Shown here: positions 1 to 9,449 of the stretch, piece by piece
How the letters are laid out: every line of letters starts with the position of its first letter
Position numbering within the stretch: the first letter of the stretch is position 1
Source: Bacteroidetes bacterium 47-18
GTDB taxonomy: Bacteria > Bacteroidota > Bacteroidia > Chitinophagales > Chitinophagaceae
Reading direction: 5' to 3'
NCBI GenBank assembly: GCA_001897155.1
Contig: MKSF01000015.1
Location: 93,039-157,038, forward strand
Length of the DNA stretch: 64,000 nt
Program-made: the position numbers and the translations under genes
The notes under the pieces: model-generated
What the model saw: the letters and a program-made list of their open reading frames with translations, nothing else
Databases searched by the model: none
Told to the model about the DNA's origin: nothing

Positions 1-365
1 AACAGCTGCGCTACTTCTAAAAGCTCCGGGTGCCGGTTGCCGTGCACGCGCACTACCTTTTCCAGGAAAGGCGTGATCTCCCGGATCTTACTCTCCACGT
101 AACGGTGATGCTTCTTTTCGATATGGTCCGCCAGCAGATCCAGGGACCAGGAGCTATAATCTACGCCGCTTTCTTTTGCCGGGGCTGTCACTGCTTCCAG
201 CGCCGCAATCAGCGCCCCGATGTCTGTTTGCTTTTGAGTGCAGGCATCTTCGATAGTCCTGTTGCCATTGCAGCAGAAATCAATTTTACTGTTCTTGAAA
301 ACAGACGCGGTGCGATAGTCCCATGCTACCAGCTCGCCTATAATGGTGTCTTTTGTGATGTTCAT
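1..365 (-). CDS. ric: RIC/ScdA-type iron-sulfur cluster repair protein, N-terminal part
   Basis: Read on the minus strand from the ATG at 365, the frame stays open to the window edge (about 121 residues) and gives MNITKDTIIGELVAWDYRTA, then a DFCCNG motif near residue 30. That twin-cysteine motif and the sequence around it are the signature of the ScdA_N (DUF542) domain. A His-rich HIEKKHHRYV stretch follows, the start of the hemerythrin-like di-iron domain. RIC proteins (YtfE/ScdA/DnrN) repair Fe-S clusters damaged by nitric oxide or peroxide in the cytoplasm. The C-terminal half is outside the window. It lies 12 bp after the methyltransferase gene on the same strand and shares a neighbourhood with a truncated hemoglobin and an Rrf2 regulator, which supports a nitrosative-stress role. 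Confidence 0.85.
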   Translation of the reverse strand, partial: MNITKDTIIGELVAWDYRTASVFKNSKIDFCCNGNRTIEDACTQKQTDIGALIAALEAVTAPAKESGVDYSSWSLDLLADHIEKKHHRYVESKIREITPFLEKVVRVHGNRHPELLEVAQL

Positions 366-377
366 ATGATGGCTGTT

Positions 378-1145
378 TTATGATTGCTTTTCTGCTATAA
401 TAACGACCGCATTCATGTGCTGCTGATGCTTTTTAAAGGTTCGCCTCATTTGTACGATCCGTTTTCCCGCGGCCGGGTGCAATAAAATATTAAGCCCGAT
501 TTTCAGCGTCCTAAAAAATCCTTCATCCTTGATAATACGGCCGGGTTCCAGCAGGTGCATGCTATTGGTGAAGGTTTGCTTTACCGCAAAGCCTTCTTTT
601 TCAAGAAGCGCGCTCCATTCCGCAATGGCCAGGGGACGGGCATTCACTTTAATAGCCAGGGCCAGGTCCTTCTGTATCTCAGCCTTCAGGGTTTCGTCTG
701 CATTCTGAAGTCCCAGCTCGTGTATGGCATACAAGCCTCCTTTCTTTAATATCCGGTGTGCCTCTTTTATAATTTCAGTCTTACGATGATCGGCATGCAT
801 GGTTAACATGGCTTCCCCGAATACCTTGTCCCTGGATGCGCCTGCTATACCGGTATGAGCGGCATTACCCAATTCAAACCGGACATTACTGCCCTTTATG
901 TTCTTTTGCAGGAATGCCACAGCCTTTTCATCCGCATCTACGCCAATATAAGATGCGGGGCCGGCATTCAATGCGAGCGATGCGGTATAGCCCAGGCCCG
1001 GGGCGAACTCCGTGATATGATCTTTAGCAGAAACGTTCAGGGCTGCTACCAGCTTTTGGGTCAGCTCTTTGCCGCCCGGTCTCAGCACCTTCTTGCCCAT
1101 TCTGGCCAGGATCCAATGTCCCTGTGCTTTTGAAAAATCTTCCAT
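378..1145 (-). CDS. class I SAM-dependent methyltransferase
   Basis: 255 residues. The class I methyltransferase fold is shown by motif I (EFAPGLGYTASLAL, residues about 45-60) followed by an acidic strand end (IGVDADEKAV) that would bind the ribose of S-adenosylmethionine. The next segments (RFELGNAAHTG; LKKGGLYAIHELGL) fit motifs II-III. The substrate cannot be told from sequence. The last 60 residues are basic (KIGLNILLHPAAGKRIVQMRR) and may bind a substrate or partner. It sits between tryptophan dioxygenase and RIC in a same-strand run, so it may be co-transcribed with the nitrosative-stress genes, although the 35-bp gap before it leaves room for its own promoter. Confidence 0.75.
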   Translation of the reverse strand: MEDFSKAQGHWILARMGKKVLRPGGKELTQKLVAALNVSAKDHITEFAPGLGYTASLALNAGPASYIGVDADEKAVAFLQKNIKGSNVRFELGNAAHTGIAGASRDKVFGEAMLTMHADHRKTEIIKEAHRILKKGGLYAIHELGLQNADETLKAEIQKDLALAIKVNARPLAIAEWSALLEKEGFAVKQTFTNSMHLLEPGRIIKDEGFFRTLKIGLNILLHPAAGKRIVQMRRTFKKHQQHMNAVVIIAEKQS

Positions 1146-1180
1146 ATATATAAGGATTATTTATAACTCACCCGTACTTT

Positions 1181-2083
1181 TTAGTTCCCCCATTGTACCA
1201 GCTCTTCCTCCGTCCATAAGCCCGGGAAGAACTTCCGCTGCTGGAATTTCGGGTGCAGGTATTTCTTCCATTCACTGCCTCCTGTAGCGGCTTTGTTCTC
1301 GCCTTTGCTGTCCAGGTAATGCTGAGCGGTCTCTAAATGCACTAAGGGCCATTCTACATTATAGAAATTATCAAAGTCTTTTAACTTTTGAATCAATTCG
1401 CCGGACGGGTTAGCAAACTGCTTTACTTTTTCTGCCAGTGTTCTGCCTTTTACCTTATCTGCCAAAGCGATAAGACTGTCAAGGTATTTTTCTTCAAATT
1501 GTCTTAGCGTCAGCGATTTCTTTCCTGTCTGGCGGTTGGTTCCGGCATCTTTCCAGTAGATGTTTTCAAACAGGTCACCGGTAGCCGGGTTTTCGGGAAG
1601 CCGTTTTTTTCCTGCTTCATTGATGAGGTTTTCCAGGGGTGTGCAGTAAATCTCCAGGTAGCGGAATTGTACCGACTGAAAGCCGCTGGCAGGTGTCAGC
1701 GTGCTGCGGAAAGTATTATAATCATCATAGCTCATGCCATATTTCATTACATCGAACGAGGTGATCAGCATCCGGGTGTAACGGTTCAGGCGGTTGAGCT
1801 TATCTATCCATATTGTTTCGATCAGATCTTCAAAAACCAGTTGTTCTATCTCGTGAATCATCATCTTAAGCACCAGCTCCGTTACCTGGTGATACATTAC
1901 AAATATGGCCTCATCCTTAAAGTCGGTCCGTGTTTTCTGTAAGGTCAAAAGCGTGTCCACCTGGATATAATCCCAGTAATTGATGGGCTTGGCCTGCAGC
2001 AGCCCTTTCAGGTAGGTTTCAGGATTTTCACCCATCTGCCCGTACTTTTCCTCAATGTCTTTAATGATGTTCTCTGCACTCAT
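1181..2083 (-). CDS. kynA: tryptophan 2,3-dioxygenase
   Basis: 300 residues, the length usual for bacterial family members. It would oxidise L-tryptophan to N-formylkynurenine with a heme b cofactor in the cytoplasm, the first step of the kynurenine route. The distal-pocket motif MYHQVTEL (His65) matches the family's QHQ..EL, and His249 in EWPLVHLE aligns with the proximal heme ligand; the downstream ATGGSEW (266-272) corresponds to the family's GTGGSSG loop. The start abuts the stop of the upstream membrane-protein gene (2084), so the two are probably translated from one mRNA. No other kynurenine-pathway gene is visible here. Its place among NO-response genes is unusual. Confidence 0.88.
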   Translation of the reverse strand: MSAENIIKDIEEKYGQMGENPETYLKGLLQAKPINYWDYIQVDTLLTLQKTRTDFKDEAIFVMYHQVTELVLKMMIHEIEQLVFEDLIETIWIDKLNRLNRYTRMLITSFDVMKYGMSYDDYNTFRSTLTPASGFQSVQFRYLEIYCTPLENLINEAGKKRLPENPATGDLFENIYWKDAGTNRQTGKKSLTLRQFEEKYLDSLIALADKVKGRTLAEKVKQFANPSGELIQKLKDFDNFYNVEWPLVHLETAQHYLDSKGENKAATGGSEWKKYLHPKFQQRKFFPGLWTEEELVQWGN

Positions 2084-2524
2084 TTATCTTATTGTTTTAA
2101 AAAGTGAAATTCCGAAGATGAAAAGAGCGGTTACTTTCAGGGCTTCCACTCCTACGAAATAAAAATGCAGGTTGGAGTGGGGAATGTTTACACCGTCTAT
2201 GTGCATTTGAGCTCTCGCGTCCAATGCGGGCAGGAGCCACACCGTCTGAATAAGGAGTAATATAGCAGGAATCAGCAATGCTATATGCTTCGGCTTCAGG
2301 AAAGCTGCTTTGGAGATCATCATATTGAGCAGGATAGCTGCCGCCAGCACCCACTCCACTTTATTGAGCGCGCCAAAGACCAGCCTGCCGATGCCTAAGC
2401 CCAAAGGAACGGTGATGCCGGGAGCACGGAATTTGAGCCAGGCTTCCATAAAGCTGATAGCGCATACAAAGCCTATCCAGACGAAAGTGCAGATTGCTGC
2501 TACGGGCATTTTAACGGTTGTCAT
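2084..2524 (-). CDS. four-helix integral membrane protein of unknown function
   Basis: 146 residues with four hydrophobic segments (about residues 5-25, 55-78, 80-100 and 122-142) and few charges, so an inner-membrane protein. I do not recognise a named family. Its ATG overlaps the stop of the globin gene (ATGA at 2521-2524), and its own stop is directly followed by the dioxygenase start, so it is translationally coupled on both sides. The tight coupling to a heme-globin and a heme-dioxygenase suggests a role in the same response, but nothing in the sequence gives the activity. Confidence 0.7.
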   Translation of the reverse strand: MTTVKMPVAAICTFVWIGFVCAISFMEAWLKFRAPGITVPLGLGIGRLVFGALNKVEWVLAAAILLNMMISKAAFLKPKHIALLIPAILLLIQTVWLLPALDARAQMHIDGVNIPHSNLHFYFVGVEALKVTALFIFGISLFKTIR

Positions 2525-2925
2525 ATCAATGGGGTTGAATTCCGGTCTGTGTAATAGGTGATTTTATGCAGGAACATTTCTGCCATTCTTTGGCCCTGCC
2601 ATTTGGCCCGCTCCGCCTTTGTCCCGTTGAAATGCTCGTCCACAGTGGCATTGAACAACTCCAGCCAGCGGTCAAAATGCTCCTGCGCCACCGGCAGCCC
2701 GGCATGCGGCGGAAATGGTGTTCCCTGGTAAGTATATTCATCCAGTAGAACAGTCTGCCAGAAGCGATACATCTTTTCCAGGTGCTGCGGCCAGCGGTCC
2801 CGGATCACATTGTTGAAAATATCTTTCAGCAGCGTATCTTCCCGTATACGGCCGTAAAAGCTGTCCACTAAAAGCTTAATGTCTTCCAAATGCTGTATAT
2901 CTTCTTTCTGCCGGTGTGTTGTCAT
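2521..2925 (-). CDS. group III truncated hemoglobin
   Basis: About 134 residues from the ATG at 2925. An upstream in-frame TTG at 2961 would add 12 residues but runs through the repeated operator-like site, so I prefer the ATG. Family features are DSFYGRIREDTLLKDIFN at the N-terminus, RFWQTVLL in the B/E helices, and FPPHAGLPVAQEHFDRWLEL with the proximal F8 histidine in QEHF, ending in TVDEHF. Group III truncated globins bind O2/NO in the cytoplasm, and several are implicated in NO or cyanide resistance. Its stop overlaps the next gene by 4 bp. It follows the Rrf2 regulator gene and has the same 29-bp site before it. Confidence 0.87.
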   Translation of the reverse strand: MTTHRQKEDIQHLEDIKLLVDSFYGRIREDTLLKDIFNNVIRDRWPQHLEKMYRFWQTVLLDEYTYQGTPFPPHAGLPVAQEHFDRWLELFNATVDEHFNGTKAERAKWQGQRMAEMFLHKITYYTDRNSTPLI

Positions 2926-2954
2926 TTTTATTTCGGATAAATTTGTCTTAAATT
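2926..2954 (-). promoter_or_regulatory. putative Rrf2 operator before the globin gene
   Basis: A 29-bp sequence identical at 27 positions to 3440-3468, in the same orientation, and ending directly at the globin start codon. It contains imperfect dyad half-sites (GACAA/TTATC on the minus strand). A shared near-identical site before two genes of one cluster, one of them encoding an Rrf2-family regulator, suggests the regulator binds both. Function is inferred. Confidence 0.5.
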
Positions 2955-2967
2955 GATTCAAATTTTT

Positions 2968-3402
2968 TTAGCGCTTCAATATGGTTGTACCGTCTTTTAG
3001 CTGCGTTGCCAGCTCAAATACGGTAGTGGTTTCCAGCATCTTTTTAAGTCCGCTTCTTATTTTGGAGAATTTGTGATGCATAGGGCAGGGATGCTGTTCA
3101 TCGCATTCGCTCAGCCCGAGGGCGCAGCCGTTATAAATAGCATCTCCGTCAATGGCAAATACGATTTCGCTTACTCTTATCTGCTTCATTCGGATGGTAT
3201 CTATTTCAAATCCACCGTAAGGGCCTTTGAGCGAATTGACAATATTGTGCCTGGTAAGCGTACCCAGGATCTTGGCGGTAAAGGCTTCGGGTGAGCCTGT
3301 ATGCTCTGCTACATCGCCCAGCTTCACCCGCTTGTTCTCGAGCGATTGCGTGGCTATATAGATAATGGCTTTAATGCCATATTCACAGGCTTTTGAAAAC
3401 AT
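2968..3402 (-). CDS. Rrf2-family Fe-S transcription regulator, NsrR-like
   Basis: 144 residues with an N-terminal winged helix-turn-helix (CEYGIKAIIYIATQ, then KRVKLGDVAEHTGSPEAFTAKIL and a GPYGGFEI wing). Three cysteines at 93, 100 and 106 (CALGLSECDEQHPC) are placed like the cluster ligands of NsrR/IscR-type Rrf2 proteins, so it likely carries an Fe-S cluster that senses NO or redox state. Divergence from IscR and the company of truncated globin and RIC genes favour an NsrR-like role. A promoter with TACCTTTG lies 21 bp upstream, with a candidate operator over the -33 region, so autoregulation is likely. A purine-rich AAAGGGA precedes the ATG. Confidence 0.82.
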   Translation of the reverse strand: MFSKACEYGIKAIIYIATQSLENKRVKLGDVAEHTGSPEAFTAKILGTLTRHNIVNSLKGPYGGFEIDTIRMKQIRVSEIVFAIDGDAIYNGCALGLSECDEQHPCPMHHKFSKIRSGLKKMLETTTVFELATQLKDGTTILKR

Positions 3403-3422
3403 CTTTCCCTTTTGATTTACAG

Positions 3423-3468
3423 CAAAGGTACAATTAGTTTTTTATTTCGGATAATTTTATCTTAAATT
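3423..3468 (-). promoter_or_regulatory. promoter and putative operator of the Rrf2-led cluster
   Basis: On the minus strand TACCTTTG (3423-3430) matches the Bacteroidota -7 consensus TAnnTTTG. The 29-bp site at 3440-3468 covers the expected -33 region and contains GATAA..TTATC half-sites. It is the sister of the copy at 2926-2954. Binding here would block the promoter, the usual Rrf2 repression geometry. Confidence 0.55.
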
Positions 3469-3472
3469 AAAT

Positions 3473-3492
3473 TTCAGATAGTAATATCTGAA
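3473..3492. promoter_or_regulatory. perfect 8-bp inverted repeat upstream of the Rrf2 promoter
   Basis: TTCAGATA, spacer GTAA, TATCTGAA: a perfect dyad of 20 bp lying about 45 bp upstream of the -7 element. It has no T-run and sits upstream of, not after, a gene, so a protein-binding site is more likely than a terminator. The cognate regulator is unknown. Confidence 0.4.
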
Positions 3493-3586
3493 TGATAAAA
3501 AGCCGGAACCTGCGGATCAGGCATTTAATTTTTCATACTTGCAGACAGGTTATTGGCTATAAATCTTTAGTTTTAAATAAGCATCA

Positions 3587-3724
3587 AAGTAACTATCTGC
3601 TTACAGGCAACAACTTTTTATTACGGATACGTTTGCTGGGCAGTGTCCTACCGGACGGATGTGAGACATCTCTTATAATAATTGGTAGCTTATAAAGGCT
3701 TTGTTCCCCATATAGATAGTCAGT
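3587..3724 (+). repeat. MITE-like dispersed element, copy A (internally deleted)
   Basis: Shares its left end (AACTATCTGCTTACAGGCAA), the segment GGATGTGAGACATCTCTTAT and its right end (TATAGATAGTCAGT) with copies at 41522-41717 and 63846-64000. It lacks about 60 bp of the interior. Both ends carry the terminal inverted repeat TGACTATCT in degraded form. No gene is supported in 3493-3885; short open frames here fall inside the repeat. Confidence 0.7.
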
Positions 3725-3885
3725 AAATTAAATATAATTCGTTTCAGGAATCCTTTAAGACAGTCTTTTCAGCAAACATTGACAGGGACAATAAAGAGGG
3801 ATGTGGTTGGTTGTTAGCAGGGAAAAGAGGGTTTACAAAGCATAGGCGAAAACGTGGATCCATTAACATTTTCATATAGCAGAAT

Positions 3886-4210
3886 ATGGCTTGTAATACA
3901 GGTATGCCCCATAGTGCCCTTTACTTTCCGGCTTTTGTGCTGGTCATTGGATTGTTTTCCTGTAGCACGAACGTAGACGGTACGGTTAAGCAGATGACTA
4001 CAGACCACTTGCAGACCAGCCCTTCGCCTGGAAACGCCTTAAGAGATATTAATTTAGCCGATTCCGTCCGGTATTAATGGATATAAGTGCGGCAAAGGAT
4101 ACTTTTCAATATACAGCGTACTATAATGCTGACCGACCGTACCGGCTGCTTTATTTTAAAGTTTTCAGGAAAAAGCCTTTTGAGTTGAAAACAAGGCTTT
4201 TATGTGGATA
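3886..4210 (+). pseudogene. lipoprotein gene fragment, N-terminal half, frameshifted
   Basis: From ATG 3886 a lipoprotein signal peptide is read, with a hydrophobic run and lipobox LFSC near residue 27, then a polar linker ending NLADSVRY and a stop at 4075. Restoring one G at about 4071 (CCGG to CCGGG) joins this frame to RVLMDISAAKDTFQYTAYYN and further to a stop at 4208, so the gene appears frameshifted. The downstream part resembles small secreted proteins in which a DxNFDGYKDLK motif follows, and that motif is found in the fragment at 17678-18202 on the far side of the island. I infer the two are halves of one gene split by the island and then decayed. A sequencing error at 4071 is possible. 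Confidence 0.5.
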
Positions 4211-4490
4211 ATCAAAGATTGTAAGGTAACGTTTTGGTAACGGTGCTTATTGCTTTGCTTTTCAATACATTTCTGTTAGCTCATAGTAAATATACAAAAA
4301 AAAGAGTGTTTTAATTATTTTATTTACTCCAATAAAATTGTAAATATCCTTTCATTAGCATAACAAGTTGGCATAAGACCTCATAATATATTAGATACGC
4401 AATTTATAAGTTGATTCCACAAATATCATCTGATATTTACTACTTTTGTAATCACCTTCCGATAATATAAATTATATAGAAGTAAATTAA
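4211..4490. other. AT-rich left margin of the island with candidate att core
   Basis: No gene is visible. TGCTTTGC at 4251-4258 also occurs at 17679-17686, just outside the integrase, and has the TTTGC ending common in CTnDOT-family att cores. An 8-bp match is expected by chance in segments this size, so the boundary is tentative. TACTTTTG near 4442 fits the -7 promoter consensus and could drive hsdR, but I see no good -33 element. Confidence 0.35.
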
Positions 4491-7181
4491 ATGAAACCAG
4501 AAGAAAAAGCCAGAGAAATAATCAACCGAATGCTGAATGAGGCAGGTTGGGATATTGTGAGTAGAGACAACTATTCTCCCAATATTTCTGCTGTGGCGAT
4601 TGAAGAAGGTTTGTTAAAAGGCAATTGTGAAGCTGATTATCTTCTGTTTCTCAATGGAAAAGCGATAGGCGTGCTTGAAGCAAAAAGAGAAGAAAATCAG
4701 TTATCCAATGTTGTGATGGAGCAAGCGGAACGATATGTTCTCGGACTGCCGAGTTGGTGTTCTTCTTGGTATAATCCGTTGCCCATTGTCTATTTGTCAA
4801 ACGGTAAAGAGATTCTATTCAAAAACGTCAATAATCCAGATGAGGGTTATACACCCGTTTCTCGTATTCATTCTCCGAAAGAGATTGTAAAAATGCTCGG
4901 AATAGAAGACAACTATGCAGGTTTACCAACTCTACAAAAGAAAGGATTGAGAGCTTGTCAATATGAAGCGATTTCTGAATTAGAATCCAGTTTTCGTATA
5001 GGGCAAAATCGTGCATTAATGGTGCTTGCAACAGGAGCTGGAAAAACCTTTACTGCGTGTATGGCTGCGTATAGATTGCTTTCATATACTCCAATGAAAC
5101 GTGTATTATTCCTTGTTGACAGAAATAATTTGGGACGACAGGCAGAAGGAGAATTTGGAACATTCCGATTGACAGAAACGGGAGAACCATTCAATACTAT
5201 TTTTACTACTGAACGACTAAAATCATCGAATATTCCCAAAGATGCGAATGTTGTTATTTCCACTATTCAACGTCTTTTTGCTTTGCTTACGGGTCAGGAA
5301 TTAGATGATAATGACAATGATGAATCGTATAATGAAGATGACAAAGAAATACAATTAGGTGGAAACCTGAATCTTCCTCCTGACTTTTTCGATTTGATTA
5401 TTATTGACGAATGCCACCGTTCTATTTATGGTAACTGGCGGAAAGTGTTGGAATATTTTAATACTGCGAAAATGGTCGGTTTGACAGCTACACCTGCTCC
5501 CGAAACCTTAGCTTTTTTCAACAATAATCGTATTGTAAATTATACGCTTGAAAAATCCATTGCTGATGGAATCAATGTCGATTATCGCATTTATCGTATC
5601 AAAACCCAAGCTACGGAAAATGGAGGAGCGGTAAAAGAAGGCGAAAATGTGAAACAGATTACGAAGTATTCGGGTAAAACGGAAGACGTGAAAATGTCGG
5701 AAGAAAAAACCTATACTCGCACCGAACTCAATCGCAGTATTGTCAATCCTTCTCAAATCAAGTTGATTTTAGAAACGTATCGTGATGCTATCTATACAGA
5801 ACTATATCCCGAAAGAGAACCACAATTAGAATATATTCCGAAAACGCTCATTTTTGCTTTAAATGATGCACACGCAACCAATATCGTCCGAATTGCAAAG
5901 GAAGTTTTTCCAAATCAAAACGAAAATTTTATTCAAAAAATTACGTATTCAGCAGGAGACAGCAATCAACTTATCAGAAGTTTTAGGAATGATAAGGATT
6001 TTCGTATTGCCGTAACTGTTACATTGGTGGCAACAGGTACAGACGTTAAACCGTTGGAAGTTGTACTATTTATGCGAGATGTTGAATCAGACGCTCTATA
6101 TACGCAAATGAAAGGACGAGGCGTGAGAACCATTGGCGATGAGCAACTCCGAAATGTAACTCCCAATGCTATCAGTAAAGACCTTTTCTTTTTGCTAGAT
6201 GCAGTCGGAGTAACTGAAGGCGAAAAGCAGGTTACTCGTCCCGGTGTTGAGCTTCCGCTTCCAAATATGTCGTTAAGAATATTGTTGGAACGTATTACAC
6301 ACGGAGATTTGCCCGATGATAATTTAAGATTGTTGGCAAGTCGTTTATCACGAATCAATGTTAAGTCAGATGATAAACAACGTCAAAAGTTCACTGATTT
6401 GGCAGGTATTCAGATGAAAGATTTGATAGTACAAATCTTCGATGCCTTGGAAGCCGGTTTAGAACCTTTTGTTGATGCTAATCAGCCGAATTTTGTCCGA
6501 AAAGGATTGGTTAAATTTTTAACGCATACTCCAAAAGTTCGGGAATATTTGTTGGTGCTAAACGCTGGTTTTATCAATATTTTACAACCCGGAGAAGACA
6601 CGCTTATAGAAAAAGGATTTTCCATAGAAGAAGCTCAAAAAACGACTCAAGCATTTGAAGAATACATCAATACACACAAAGACGAAATAGAAGCTTTGCG
6701 TATTATTTACAATAACACAAACGAGCCGATTACGTATGAAATGCTGAAAGGTTTACGGGAAAATTTAATGCAATTCAACAATAAGTTCAACCCCGTTTTA
6801 TTGTGGAATACCTATTCTATACTCGACCCGGCTCACGTTGTTTCGTTTCGTTCACAAGATGAAAAAAATGCACTAACCAATATCATTCAGTTGGTACGTT
6901 TTGCTTTTAAACGAATTCCGGAATTACGCTCCTTGTCATCTATGGCTGCAAGTCGGTTTGAACTTTGGTGCGGACAAAATCAACGTCCATTGACTGATAC
7001 GCAAAAAGAAATTATTCGTAACGTGGTCAATTATATTGTAGCCAACGGTAGTTGCACAATGAACGATATTAAGGAAGAAGACAAACCTTTGGTTGCTCAA
7101 ATGGTGGGCAACTTTGGTTCGGCAGATGCGGTCAATACGGCTATCATCTCGCTTTCTCAATTTATATTAAAAGCTGCATAA
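4491..7181 (+). CDS. hsdR: type I restriction enzyme, R (endonuclease/translocase) subunit
   Basis: 896 residues. The N-terminal nuclease domain shows the PD-(D/E)xK pattern, Asp49 in CEADYLLF followed by EAK at 63-65. A superfamily 2 helicase core follows: Walker A ATGAGKT near residue 181, DECH box in IIIDECHRS near 305, motif III GLTATPAP, and motif VI-like QMKGRGVRT near 540. The C-terminus resembles the EcoEI R C-terminal domain. With HsdM and HsdS it would translocate and cut unmodified DNA at a distance from bipartite sites. It is the first gene of a plus-strand set, 12 bp before the KilA-N gene. The frame is intact and all key residues are present. Confidence 0.93.
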   Translation: MKPEEKAREIINRMLNEAGWDIVSRDNYSPNISAVAIEEGLLKGNCEADYLLFLNGKAIGVLEAKREENQLSNVVMEQAERYVLGLPSWCSSWYNPLPIVYLSNGKEILFKNVNNPDEGYTPVSRIHSPKEIVKMLGIEDNYAGLPTLQKKGLRACQYEAISELESSFRIGQNRALMVLATGAGKTFTACMAAYRLLSYTPMKRVLFLVDRNNLGRQAEGEFGTFRLTETGEPFNTIFTTERLKSSNIPKDANVVISTIQRLFALLTGQELDDNDNDESYNEDDKEIQLGGNLNLPPDFFDLIIIDECHRSIYGNWRKVLEYFNTAKMVGLTATPAPETLAFFNNNRIVNYTLEKSIADGINVDYRIYRIKTQATENGGAVKEGENVKQITKYSGKTEDVKMSEEKTYTRTELNRSIVNPSQIKLILETYRDAIYTELYPEREPQLEYIPKTLIFALNDAHATNIVRIAKEVFPNQNENFIQKITYSAGDSNQLIRSFRNDKDFRIAVTVTLVATGTDVKPLEVVLFMRDVESDALYTQMKGRGVRTIGDEQLRNVTPNAISKDLFFLLDAVGVTEGEKQVTRPGVELPLPNMSLRILLERITHGDLPDDNLRLLASRLSRINVKSDDKQRQKFTDLAGIQMKDLIVQIFDALEAGLEPFVDANQPNFVRKGLVKFLTHTPKVREYLLVLNAGFINILQPGEDTLIEKGFSIEEAQKTTQAFEEYINTHKDEIEALRIIYNNTNEPITYEMLKGLRENLMQFNNKFNPVLLWNTYSILDPAHVVSFRSQDEKNALTNIIQLVRFAFKRIPELRSLSSMAASRFELWCGQNQRPLTDTQKEIIRNVVNYIVANGSCTMNDIKEEDKPLVAQMVGNFGSADAVNTAIISLSQFILKAA

Positions 7182-7193
7182 AACTGAAAATTA

Positions 7194-7957
7194 ATGGCAA
7201 AAATCAATGTAAAAGATAGTAAGATTACAATAATATCATTTGCTGAAAGTGATTACATTTCGCTTACCGACATAGCCAAACACAAAACAGATGATGCGAG
7301 TGCCGTCATTGCAATTGGATGCGAAACCGTAATACAATAGAGTTTTTGGGGATTTGGGAATCACTTTACAATCCAAATTTTAAACCCCTCGAATTCGAGG
7401 GGTTTAAAAAAGACGCTGGGTTAAATGCGTTTACAATGTCGCCTTTAAAATGGATTAAAGCAACTGATGCTATCGGTTTTGTCGTAAAATCAGGACGTTA
7501 CGGAGGTACTTTTGCCCACAAAGATATTGCATTCAAGTTTGCAAGTTGGATATCGGTAGAATTTGAATTGTATATCGTTAAAGAATTTCAACGCTTAAAA
7601 GAAGAAGAACAAAAGCAATTAGGTTGGTCGGCAAAACGAGAATTAGCGAAAATCAATTATCGTATTCATACAGATGCTATCAAACAAAATTTAATTCCGA
7701 AAGAATTAACCTCAAAAGAAACTTCCATTATCTATGCAAACGAAGCAGACGTTTTGAATGTTGCATTATTTGGAATAACCGCAAAACAATGGCGTGATGC
7801 AAATCCTGATTTGAAAGGAAATATACGTGATTATGCGACAATGAACCAATTAATTTGTCTTTCCAATTTAGAAAACTTGAATGCCGTTTTTATTCACGAG
7901 AATTTAAGCCAAAGTGAACGGTTGACCAAGCTCAATAAAATTGCAATCCAACAATGA
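7194..7957 (+). pseudogene. KilA-N domain protein gene with a one-base frameshift
   Basis: The first frame (7194-7340) gives MAKINVKDSKITIISFAESD and SLTDIAKH, then stops at 7338. The other frame resumes at 7313 with NWMRNRNTIEFLGIWE and continues through SGRYGGTFAHKDIAFKFASW to 7957. These are consecutive parts of the KilA-N family, so one base is missing near 7311-7313. Corrected length is about 254 residues. KilA-N proteins bind DNA, are common in phages, and are frequently embedded in type I RM operons of Bacteroidota; their role there is unclear. The C-terminal 212 residues could still be made from ATG 7319. It is either true decay or a sequencing error. Confidence 0.8.
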
Positions 7958-8012
7958 AAGTATTGGAAAATATAGAAGACAGAACCTTGTTGAAATAACA
8001 GATTACACATAA

Positions 8013-9448
<1,436 letters not shown>

Positions 9449-9449
<1 letters not shown>

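Noticed and set aside
378..1145. methyltransferase as part of the RM system
   Set aside because: It is 3.3 kb from the island, has no DPPY/NPPF motif, and shares base composition with the chromosome.
2926..2961. TTG start for the globin at 2961
   Set aside because: The added 12 residues are encoded by the repeated operator-like site and are not family-like; ATG 2925 is better.
3492..3695. 67-codon plus-strand frame
   Set aside because: Most of it lies inside MITE copy A.
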